In this document: positions 34,101 through 46,100 of the stretch, in pieces
Layout of the letters: the number at the start of each line of letters is the position of its first letter
Numbering within the stretch: position 1 is the stretch's first letter
Assembly: GCA_030144725.1 (NCBI GenBank)
Contig: JASKMD010000024.1
Coordinates: 6,237,897 to 6,301,896, forward strand
DNA: 64,000 nucleotides
Reading direction: 5' to 3'
Source: Haematococcus lacustris
Lineage: Eukaryota; Chlorophyta; Chlorophyceae; Chlamydomonadales; Haematococcaceae
Made by a program: the position numbers and the translations under genes
Notes under the pieces: generated by a model
Told to the model about the DNA's origin: nothing
Seen by the model: only the letters and a program-made list of their open reading frames with translations
The model's database searches: none

Positions 34101-37100
34101 ACAGTGAGCCACTGCTGCCACCTCGACGGCCCCGCCTCCCTCCTCATCCGTGGCACCGTCCCCCTCCTAATCAGCAGACCCCCAGCACCTTCATAGCTGC
34201 TCAGCATCAGTGTTTTTTTTTTCGTTTCGCCCGGATGCATGATCTACCCCTGGCTCATACCCCTGAATTTATAGCGCGACCTTACTTCAAAACATCGCTC
34301 AGGTAGCGAAAACTACGCTAAAATACGCAAAATCTCAGGGTATACCGCAATTTTCATAGCGCAGTGTGAGGTAGTGAAGCTCGAAAAGCGACCATTCCAT
34401 AGCGCAATAAGACCCCTGAAATGTCGCTTTTAATAGCGATCGCTATATACAAGGCGGAAAAAAAACACTGCTCAGCATCACATGCTGCATCATGGGCCGT
34501 GGGGGCGTGAGGCAGTAGGGTAGGCAGGGCCCCACCAGGGCACCCAGGCCTTCTGCTGCCCCCCCCTGCCGCCACCCCCTGTGGCCCTGCCACCCCCCCT
34601 CCCCCTCCATCGCCAGCGCAGCCAGGGCCCCACCAGGGCCTCAGGGCCTACCTCCAGCAGCCGCACCAGCGCCGCCATGGACCACTCCGCTGTGCGCCGC
34701 TGGCTGCGCTGCTCCCCGGCCGTCAGGTCATACCACCTGCAGCACCAGGCATCCCCTGACACCCTTGGTCTTGGCCACCTCCTCACGACCCACCCCCCCC
34801 TCACCCCCTCCTCATGACCCCCCCCCCCCTCACCTCCTCCTCACGACCCCCCCCCCCCTCACCCCCTCCTCACGACCCCCCCCCCCTCACCCCCTCCTCA
34901 CGACCCCCCCCCCCCTCACCCCCCTCCTCACGACCCCCCCCCCTCACCCCCTCCTCACGACCCCCCCCCCCCCCCTCACCCCCTCCTCACGACCCCCCCC
35001 CCCCCTCACCCTCCTCCCCCCTCACGACCCCCCCCCCCCCCCTCACCCCCTCCTCTTCACACCCCTTGGCCCCTGCCTCATGCCGCCCCCCCCGCCTCAT
35101 GCCCCACGGCCCACCTCGTCGTGCCCCCCCTCCCCCCCTGCCTCCCCCCCTTGGCCACCACCTTCTGCCGCCCCCCCAGCCCCACGGCCCACCTCCTCAT
35201 GCCCGCCACCAAGGCCTCCACGGCGCCCGCGAGGCCCAGGGGCTCCCTGAGGCTGGGTACGCCCGCGAGGTACCACACGGCGTGTGCCGCGAACAGCAGC
35301 GCCTCACTGTCGCGGCTGCTGGCCAGCAGGCCGGGCAACACCTGCACCGCACACAGGCACTCGCGAGCCAGCTGCAAGGTGGGGCTGTGGTATCCCCATG
35401 AGAGGCCACCCATGAGAGGCTTCATGCCTGTGCTTCATGCTTAGGCTGTGGGGCTGTGGGGCGCCCCAATGGCCTGCCGCATGGCTTCTCATGGGGCAAG
35501 GATCGCGGCTAGGCAGGAGGAGCCGCCCCTAGAGCGGCATGGGAGCTGGGGCTGGGGCACCATGTGCAAGTTGCAGGCCCAAGGGTGACCTTTAGAGTGA
35601 GAGTGCCTCGACAGCAGGGGACCTGGGTGTGGCGGCAAGCTGCTCATTGTTCAGGTGGTGGCAGGGGAGGCAGGGCAGCCTGCTCCAGCTGTGCCCATTC
35701 CTGGCCTGCAGGAGGGGCTAGCAGGTAGCTGCAGGTAGGTGCAGGTGCAGCCGAGCGCGGGGGGCTACCCACCCACACTGTCCCAACGCATGCACCAGGG
35801 GTTGTGGGTGCGGCGGGGTATGAGGCCGTGTGTATGGGGTGTGTGTGACAGCCACCCTCAGGCTGCAGGCAGCTGACCGCCAGGGATGGGAGCAGTGCCA
35901 GGGCTGGTATCAGTGCCAGGGCTGCAGGCTGCTTCCAGGGCTGGGAGTAGCGCTGTGCCATTGCTGGGCACTGGGCACCTCCACGGCTCACGGCTCACCT
36001 TGACAGCGTCTGCCAGGCTGGCATAGCGGCCCGCCAACAGCAGCTGGGTCAGGGGCGCCAGGTCGAGGGGGGGCGGCGGCAGGGCCTGACCTGCGTCCAG
36101 GCAGGGGGAGGGGCAGGGTGGCAGGGTGGCAGGGTGGCAGGTGTGTTAGGGAGAGTTAGGGAGAGGTGTGCTTCAAGGTCTGATTGGGATGAGAAGGACA
36201 GAGAGTGGGGTTTAGGGAGGTAGTGGGCAGCCGTGCATGGCATGGCATGGCATGAGTTATGCCATGGAACTGTGGTAGTCCCTCCCAGTGGCAAGATCTA
36301 TTTGTTATGTGTGTGTGTAATGTGTGATGTATTGTGCTGGTGCTGTAAAGACTTCGCTGGAAGATGCATGCAACACAGCAGCCGCACCGCTCCTTGGCAA
36401 GCTTTGAGTTCACGAAGGAAAGCCAGGCTGCCTGGGTGTCTGCCAGGGGCTGTCAGTGTCCGTGCTGTTGGTGCGGCCCCTGCTGCTGTTGAGTGCCCTT
36501 TGGTCGGAGTGCCCTTTGCCCTTTGGTCGGAGTGCGAGATTGAGTGACATCGCCAAGTAGGTATCAGCAGGTGTTAGTAGATATGAGCCTAGTGGCGCAA
36601 TGCCTCCTGTTTTGTAGTGGTTCACAGTTAGTGTGTTCGACTGCAATGAAGGCTCAAGGTTGAGGGCCAAGGTGCTGTAAAGACTTCGTGTGAATGTGTG
36701 ATGTGGCATGGTGGTGAGTAATGGTGGAGGATGCGCTGTGCTAGATTACTGGGGCTGGAGCTCAGCAGTGGGAGAGGAGCTCAGTGGCAGGTGGGTGGCA
36801 ACTGTGTGGTTTGGCAGCCAGGGTAACCCTGTAGCACATAGATGGTGGAGTATTCTACTCAGAGCGACAAATGTTAGTTTCACCGAGATAAGAATACTGC
36901 TCTACTATCCCTTTGCCAGGTTGTTGCCAAGGTCTCATGGAAACAAACCAGGAATAAAAACCTGGGCAAAAACACGGTGCATTAAACCTGCAGTCGCGCT
37001 ATGCTCTAGTTATGTGGTCCTTGGCATTGAAATCTACTGAGCAGCTCGGAAACCCTAAAACAGCTCGGACAACACGCTAGATTGCCACATTTGGATACAT

Positions 37101-40100
37101 AAATAACCCCTATGTGTCACACAAGGTCATGGGGTCATTGGGTCCCAGTGGAGCAACGCTTCATTGTCTTGTCAGGTCACGGAAGTGGCAGAGCAATGAC
37201 ATTTAAATGTGTGCAGAATCCGCTACAGCCGACAGCCACAAGAAACACGCGGCTCTATGGGCGACGTTAAGTCCCTAAAGTTATTTAAAGCACATCAGGG
37301 AAGTTGCAGGTTAGTCATACACACTGGCATATCATGTACACCATGCCTTGCAGGTCAAACATGTTGTTTAGGGACTTAGGGGTCTTTGGCAGATATCACA
37401 AGCATGGAGAGTGGTGATGAGGGCACGTTGAGCTTAACGTGCATAGGTCTCGCAGCTTCAATGCAGCAAAGTTTAGTATTGTTTACTTATTTATTCACTA
37501 GTGGCATGTCACAGCCAGGGCATAGGCATTCAATCATCACGCATGGTGGTCTTGCCATGTCCAGCTCTGGTGCCCTGGTGCTTAATGTCATGCACATCCT
37601 GCCTGGCAGGTCAAACAGCAACAAGCTCAAGACCGGGGAGCAAGTGATGTCCAGAATACACACACACTGCTGTATAGGACTGTCACTGAATGTCTATGAC
37701 TAGGGGTCACTAGGGGTCATAAGATGTCTGTGAGGGGTCAGGCAGGCTCACCAGTAGCTCACCTGAGTACGGTGGATGGGGAGGTGAGGGCAGCTGCTCA
37801 AGAGGGTGGGGGCTGGGGGCAGGGCCCTGTGCCTTCAGTGGCAGCAGCAGCAGTGGCAGTGGCAGCAGCAGCAGTGGCAGCAGCAGTGGCAGCGGCAGTA
37901 GCAGCAGCAGCAGCAGCAGCGGATGTGCTACCGCCCCTGTAAGCACTAAGCGCGGTGTCCAGGGGCGAGCCTGCCACGCCCTGTACTGCCACGCCCTGTA
38001 CTGCCATGCCCTGTACTGCCGCGCCTACCTCACTCTTGAGCGAGAACACCCCACTTTCACGACGCTCGGGGCTGATGAACGCGCTGCTGCTCCGTGGGAG
38101 AGAGCTCCTCGAGCTGCACGACATGGTCCACACCTCAAACAGCTGCAGGCAGCAGGCAGGCATGCTGGTCTGCAAACCAGGGCTGCAACCAGCGATGCTG
38201 CTGATAACCAGCGTGGCTCGTGTGTGATGTCTGTGTGACCTGGATGCTGCACGAGCACTGCCTGGACGAGACCAGGTGGGCTTATTGACCTCCAGGGACA
38301 GCAGCGGCAGCCAGATCTGCGAGGCTGCTGGTATGCAGCGTCCGTTGAAACACATTGCAGACTTGTAAAGTGCGTCCTCTGTGTGACCCGGCGTCGCAGG
38401 TGCTGAGTACCTGCTGGTGGAACTGCTCAAGCTCGCGAGACAAGTAGTTGAGCGCTACAGCCACTACCTGCGCCCAAGCAGCAGTAGGGCAAGTAAGTTC
38501 TCGACAGACCACACATGTCTGAGGTAAGCTTGCCATGGGAGGAGTGTTGTTGTAAGCGGCAGTAGGGCAAGCAGGTTCCTGATGTTGAGTAGTGATGGCT
38601 GATGCATTGCCCTGCTTGCCAGCAGAGCAGTGATGGCTGATGCCCGCCCCCAATGCAACAGGCAGGCATTGGCCCTTACAACAGTGATGACAGTGGCTTC
38701 CAGGGTAGCAGCCACTACCTCATTACTTTCTTGTGTCGAAGAAGACAGCGGCTGGTGGGTCGCACTTTCCTTGCCCACAAAGCACGAGGATACATAGTCA
38801 ACAAGGGTGAGGCAACAGCAGCAGCAGGCCTGGGCCACGGCCATACAGGGCTCGTGGCTGCAACTTGACCACGAGCAGGGGGTGCAATCAGCCACATGGC
38901 TTCGGTGCATGGGGCAGTAGAAGAGGCTGAGAAGGGGCTGACAACGCACGACAAGCGCCCTGTGCTTCTGGAGCACCTTGCTCGCATAACGAAGGTGGTG
39001 GCAGGGAGCAGTGGGCACTGCATACTGGGCATACGAGTAGCACCTCCAGCAGCACTCGTGAGATGACCTCGAGTGGTCTCGCGGACATGCCTGGTGGTGT
39101 CAGGGAGGCTGGGAACATGCATCGTGGGGCAAGTGGCCGACCAAACTCGCGGTGGAGTGAGAGAGAGGTGGAGTGTGAGAGATGTGGAGTCAGAGGAGCT
39201 CGAGGGCAGGTGCGTTTCACGGCACACGAGGCCAGGGCATGACGCCAATTGGCTGGTCGGCAATCGTGCACAGGTGAAGGCATGTGTACACATAGTGGGA
39301 CCCACTTGTTGCATGTCCTCCGACTGCGGTAAGCAGGCTAGGCAGTCGTCGAGCAGTGCCCAGGCTCCGCCCTCCAGCAACCGCATCGTCCAACTGGTCC
39401 GGAGCTGGGCTTGCCGCGCCACCCCCTCGCGCAGCACTGCCGCGGAGCCTGCCTCTGTCGAGCCTCGAGCACCGAGCACGGCCGACACGGGTGCTGAGGT
39501 CACGACCTGCAACGCGGCTTGGTAGGGCTTGGCCAAACCGGCCGCGAGGGGTCCGTGGCTGAGGTCCGCGAGCGCAATGAAGGCCACGACTGCAGCGGAG
39601 GATTCCGCGAGACCCGGCACTGCCTTGGATACCCACAGTTTGAGAAGTCCGTGTAAGGGTGCCTCGGAGGGGTCCTGCTTGCCCTTGGGTGGGGACAGGG
39701 ACGTACGTCTTGCGCTGGCGCCACCTCCGCCTGGCTGCAGGACAGCAGCAAGGCGTTTCATGCATATGCGTCATGTGCTGTGCCTGTACTACCAATAGTA
39801 GTTGGTATAGGTGCCTGGACTACCAAAGTTACTTGGTAAAGGTGCCTGGACTACCAAAGGTACTTGGTAAAGGTGCCTGGATACCTTTGGACTACCGCAG
39901 GCGCAGGGATACCTCTTACTCAACAGCTGTGTTTCAGCAGCAGCTGGATGTGCCAACCAACTCCCGGCCATGTGCCAACCACTGCTGCTTCCTTCCAGAT
40001 CCTTTTGTGCACGGGCACGCATATGGTTGCTCAACGTTGTCTATCGTTGCTTCCTATGCCCCAGCACTCATCACATCTGAGTATCACTTGCTGCCCAGCT

Positions 40101-43100
40101 TTGCCGAGTGATTTTCTCTATGTTGTCTTTGCGTTCAGTCTCAACGTTATGACTAAATTAACGGGGCTTGTGGTTTTCCCATGATGTAGAGGGATCGATC
40201 AACTGCCTTGCATCCACAACTTACTTGCGTCATGCGAGGCTTGCTGTTGCCGACAAGGCCTAGCTCCAGCAAGGTGGGCACTAAGCAGGGTTCAGCCGCG
40301 GCGACCACCAGGGCCACACTCAGGGTCATGGCTACTGGACCCCAGCAGCAAGAGCGCACGCCTGCAGCAGGCAAGCAAAGCACCAGGCATTGGTAATGAA
40401 AGCAGGCAAACGGCCAGGCCAGGCCAGGTCAGGTCATCCTTCTCACTTTCATGCGCAAGCCGTAGCAGCAGCTCCACACTGCTCCACAGCCTGCCTGGGT
40501 CCTCGGTCCTGCTGGTGAGCAGCTGCAGCGCCTGAGCCTGGGCCCGGACCTGGCTGGACGCCCCCCTCCCCTCCTCCACCTTACCCACACCCCACCGCCC
40601 TCTGCCCATGCCACTGCTGCTGCCACCCTCCCCCCCAGCGTGAGCAGCGGCAGCAGCTGGGTCCTGGAAGGCAGACAGCAGGCCAGGCACGTAGGCGCTG
40701 CTGCTGCTGCCTCGCCTGCCTGGCCCCCCCTGCTGCTGCCTGGACTGCTGAGGCTGGCTGGCTAGCGCTGCCACGGCCAGCTGGACGTGGCTTCGAGCTT
40801 CCCAGGCCAGGAGGTGCGCAGCCCCCCAGCAGCAGGCCGCGGCGTGTAAGGCCAGCTCGCAGCCCTGGGACAGCCAGCGAGGGTCCAGGAGGGGAGGGGG
40901 CTGGTACTCTCTCGGGGTTCGTGGGGGATGGGATGGAGGGCCGTGGGGGCGCCCATACCTGACGCACGTTAGGGCCAAGAAGGGCAGGGTTGCAATCAGG
41001 GAAGATCTCGTGGGGCCGTATGTTGTGGACATGCAGAGCTTGTGGTGTGCGCCTGAAGCAGGGTATGCTGTTGAGTACTCGGCGGGAGGAACACAAGGCC
41101 ACCTGACGGCTTTGCAACCTCAGCTTGAGAGCCCCTTAGGGCGGGACAATGTCTTCCAGTACACCTGAACAACTGCTGGCTAGGTCGAGTCGAGAAGGAG
41201 CGCAGGCAGGCTCCTCCAGGCTGACTGCTAGGCCAAGGCCAAGGGCAGCTGATGCTCAGTGCTTGGCCAAGGGTAAGTCTGATGCGTGGTGAGTCTGATG
41301 CGCGGTGAGTCTCTATTCTGAGTGCTAGGCCACGATAGGCTCGGGCAGCAGCGTGGTGAATCTGATGCGGTGCCCCTCACGGGCCATCTCATCAGGGCAA
41401 CAGGTGATGCCTATGCCCCCTCCTCCTTGTACATCAGAATGCAAAGGGGCTCTCGGGCGGCAGCGTGGCGAGCAGGCTGTGCCGCCCCCTCAGGCGCCCA
41501 TACCTGGCCGTACTCTCCTGGCCCTCGAGCCCCACCAGCCACTGCAGGCAGCGCAGCAGGTCGTGGACATCCGCGCCGCGCCTTGGGGTCCCTGCTCGAG
41601 CCGGGGCCTCGAAGCTGGTAGGAGTGCTGCGCCGGGGCAGCAGCTGGGGTGGGGCTGGCTGCCAGGCGTCCCATCCTGCCTGATAGGGGTGCAGGAAGAA
41701 CTGGGAGATGAGGCACAGTCCTAGGTGCTGGCTCCTGCGGATGCAGTAGAGACTAGGCTACTTGGGCCCACACATCAAGAGCAGCAGCAGCAGCGGCGGC
41801 AGTGGCAGTGGCAGCAGCAGCAGCAGAGGCAGCAGCGGCGGCGGCAGCACCAGTGGTGGCAGAGGAAGCCGTAGCAGCAACAGTGGCAGCCTTAGACTGT
41901 CTTAGAGGCCAGCAATTTATAGTGTGTGGAGACAGACGCCATTCGTGTTACACCTAGACGCGTTGCTGATGCTGGCTGGCTGGTTGGAGTGCTGACTGTC
42001 ACGTGGCGGCACGTCGTGATGACGATGGAGCCTTGTGTCATCCATAGTGTGTGATCATGTGTGCACTACCATCCAGAAGCGGACTGCTGCCAGTACCTCC
42101 CACAACACCTATACCTCGACAGTGCTGTACACTCGAGAGATGTGAACGTGTCATGCCCGCAGGTGCTGTGCCGAGCCGTGCAAGACATCAGCCTTTGAAC
42201 CCCTCCCTACCTGAGAGGCAGGCTAGGGTCCAGCAGCTTGAGCAGGGGTGGCAGCTCCGCGAAGGATACGAAATGCTCCACGAGGGCAGGTCCGTTCTGC
42301 AACCCACAAGGTACCCCTTGGCAGGGTGGGCCGTGGACATGACTGGCATTGCATGGCATGGCATCGCGCACGCAGCTGTAGGGCGCAAGGTAAGCCCATG
42401 GCCGAGCCCACCTCAACCACTGTCAACCCAGCATGTGGCTGCGCCGGTCAGCTGTGATGAGCGCAGGCTATAGATTCTTATGGAGGAGGCAGTAGGGTGA
42501 GGCAGGGTGGGTCATACACACCACTGTCATGGCAGCCAAATGCCATGCCATGCCATGCCATGCCTTCAACCCATGCCAAATTTTCATAGCACCTCAACCC
42601 CATAACTCCGCTCAGTACTCGTCAAGGCTCTGGTGGCAGTTGCACTGTGGCAGCAGGCAGCGGCGACGTCCCTCATGACCGGGCCAAGCTGTTGTCGCAT
42701 GCCGCACAGAGAATTGACAGTAACAAAGGTGGCAAAGGGTGGACCGTAACAAACCATGGCCAGCAGAGCTGCCACCAACAGGCACGGGTACAGGCTCTCC
42801 CCCTCTCCCCCTCTCCCCTCCTTCTTTCATGCACTCGCGGTGGTCTGCGCACCAACATTGCGGGCACCCCCTCCCCCCTCCTCACTCCTCCCTTGCCCTG
42901 TTGGTGATCGTGTGCACACCTGTAGGGTGGCCATCAGCAGCTCCGCAGCAGCCACCCCCGCGTGGCGCGAGCCGCTGTGCTCCCAGTACTTCTCGAGGCC
43001 CAGGGCCAGCAGGACGCTAGGATCCGAGGGGGTGCTGGCAGACAGCATGTCGCTGGCCCGCCGCCCGGCCTCCAGGTCGCGCTGCCTGTGTGAGCTCCAG

Positions 43101-46100
43101 GTCGCCAGGAGGGGGGGCTGGTGGGGGTGCAGGGGCAGGGGCTGGGCTGGAGGATAGTGAAACTGGAGGGTTGGAGGGCGGGGGCTGTGGGGGGTCGTGG
43201 GGCATGCAAGTGACACGACAAGACATGGTTTCACAGCTGGGTATGGGTGTCTGAGCTCCGGTTGCCAGGCCACAGGCGTATGCAGCATGCTGTTGCTGCT
43301 TGTGTATGAACCTTCCATGACATGTGACAAGTGTGATCACATCAGACCAGCCATGCAGGGCCTGCTACTGGAGAGTATGCACTGCACAAATGCAGCAACT
43401 GGTGTGCAGCAGTGTTATGTTTTCGCGCTATACATAGCGTTCGCTATGAAATGTTATGTATAGCAGGTCATTTTGCGCTATGAAATGGACGCGTTGTGAG
43501 CTGCACTACCGCGCATCGTGCTATAACAATTGACCTTTAACTCTAACCTATGAATCATGCATCAGGGCGAAACGAGAAAAAACCTGGTGTGCAGCTGTCG
43601 AGGGAGGGGGATAAGGTACAGGCATCACCGAGCAGGCAGGCAGCATGAAGGAGATGAGCACAAGGATGAAGTGCATCGCAGGTGGAGCCCAACCAGGGTT
43701 GCAGGAGGGCGGGTGACTGAGCTATAGGCCCCACACAGTGTGAAAGGATGCTGGAAGGATATTGGGAGGGAAGTCCTTTCTCCCCTTGCCCCCCTTGCCC
43801 CCACTGCCTGTTTGAGAACAGATCAGCCTTGTGGTTGCTTGATATTAGCTGCGATAGTCCGTCAACGATGGTCTGTTCCAATGGGAGACTCGCAACACCA
43901 CATGCCCCTTGGTAGGGCAATGCAGCTGAGTGGGCGCCTGGTGTGCATCCAGGTGTGCATCCAGGTGTGCATCCAGTGAGGCGGGGTGGGTCTGTGCACC
44001 ACGCACCGTGCCTCCTCTGGGTCCTGGGCTCCCTTCTGCGACGAGGTGCCCTGCAGCAGTTGACGCTGGTGTTGCAGCACTTTGCGGAGCTTGGACCACG
44101 ACTTCTTAGCCAGGTGCATCTGCAACGGGAGGTGGCCAGCGTCCAGGAGGGGGTGAGGGGGGTGGAGTAAGAATATGGAGGAAGAACACGAGAATGCCAG
44201 GCAGGCAGGTAGGAAGGAAGGTAGGTAGGTAGGTAGGTAGGTAGGTGGTTGTGTAGGTTTGCAGGTACCATCTTGACATGTACTCTTGCATTGAAGATGG
44301 CATCATGCATGACCTACATTGACAGTTATCAGGGTCGGAGGTTGGAGAGTTGAGCATGCTGGTTGACAAACTAGACAACGTCTACTATCACGCACATATC
44401 CCTGATGTCGAGTGTTGTTTAGACCAGAAGCAGGCCAGCGGGGGAAGGCTGCGGAGCAGCAGTCCCACCTTCCACTTCAATGCTTTGGGCACCCCTACAT
44501 TGTGCATATGCATGCCATGCACTTTGCGTCCTGTTTTACCAACCCATCAGGCCGACAAGTAGGACCCACCTTAAAGTTCTGCTGGATGACCCTGAGAGCT
44601 CGATCCCATGCCATGGGCAGCAGGTCGTGCGGGGGCAGGGGTGCGAGCAGCCAGGCTGGCAGGGCGGCGGCGTGAAGCAATGCAGACCAAACCTCTTCAG
44701 GAGTGACACCCAGCAGCTGCCCGGCAACTGCCTGCGTAGCACACAGACAAGACGGGTGGTGCATGCTCGTGGAGCTTGTTTAGTCACTGCCGCAATCACA
44801 AATTGAGGCTCGTGCAATGTCGAGGGAGTATGGGCGATAGGGCACTACTAGGACTACCCTCGTCCCCCTCGTTCACCCTGAGGTCCCTTCACACCGTGCA
44901 CCCTTCCCTCACTCTCACCACACCATCCAGCAAGAGTGAGCATGGAGCTCAAGGGCTTACTTGGGAGCCAGGCGTGCTGCCAGTTTCTCCACCTGCCTCT
45001 GCCATCCCTGCTCCTCGACCAGGTGACGCTGCCAGCACCCCACCAGCGCCTGTAGCTCTGCTCCTCCGTTCCTCAGACTCTCTGGCGGTGAACCAGCCCG
45101 CTCTCTCCGCCACTTGCACACGGTCGCTGCTCTTGCCGCTGCCAGGCCGCTCCAGCGCTTGCAACCGGCTGCGCCGAGGGCTGGGGGACATCACGGGGCG
45201 GCCTGTCGCGAACGCTGCACTGCTCGGCCTGTCCGCGATCCTCGCACGACGTTCGGGGCTTGACGCCGAGACACCTCGACGACCCAGGGTTGGTGAGCGC
45301 CAGCCGCTTGCGAGTTTGGGCGAGAAACTAGTACCCTGTCCGGGACTTCGAGCGAACGGAGGATTGTCGGGTGAGGCTGGGGTCAGCATGGCGGGAAGTG
45401 GGCGAGGGCTGGCAGACAGGCGCGAGTGTTCAAGGTGTTTTGCGCAGTCAGCGGCCAAGGCCTCGCGAGGTACAGCAAAGCATAACAGTTTCCAAAGGCA
45501 TCCCACTGTCCACGACGCAGCCAAACCTGCGAGAGGCACCCACACTCAGTGCAGCTCTATACTCAAACCGCGAGCACGAGGAAGAGCCCAATACAACTGC
45601 GCAGTCATGCTTTCGGGGCGTGCGGACAGGGCAGCGGCCACACTGCACGCCTCGAGACGGGGCATTGGGGCCTCGTGGTAGGAGCGGTCGAGGACACCTG
45701 AAGCCACTCGACAACACCGCTCGTTCCCATCTGCCAGGGACCTACTTACTGGCATGGTCGCGCCGTGCACTGGCAGCCAGCTGCCTGCAGGCCTCCTGGT
45801 CGGTCAGCAGCGCACGCAGGTCTCGGAGGCTGACGACCAGGCTGCGCATACCGCCTAGCTGCAGCGACACATATCCACGAGCACAGCCTTGCATGCACAA
45901 ACACACAGGGTGATGACTCCAGCAACAACACCCTGCAGCCAGCCACTTGTGGCGGAATGCAGAAGCGTCCAGTGCGCTGGCTTGGTCCTGCTAGGTGCTC
46001 ACTCACACCTGACCCTGACAAGGTGCTGGCCTGGCCGTCACCCACCCCTTGACTCTAAACCCAAACATCTGGCACCCCTCCAGTATCCATGCTCCCGCGT

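Noticed and set aside
33321..34240. Poly-Pro and Pro-Ser ORFs of up to 275 codons
   Set aside because: Pure GGGGGA/CCCCCT repeat, intronic, with no conserved sequence at either end.
39073..39525. Plus-strand 150-codon ORF
   Set aside because: Antisense shadow of the long exon 39306-39734 of the armadillo-like gene.
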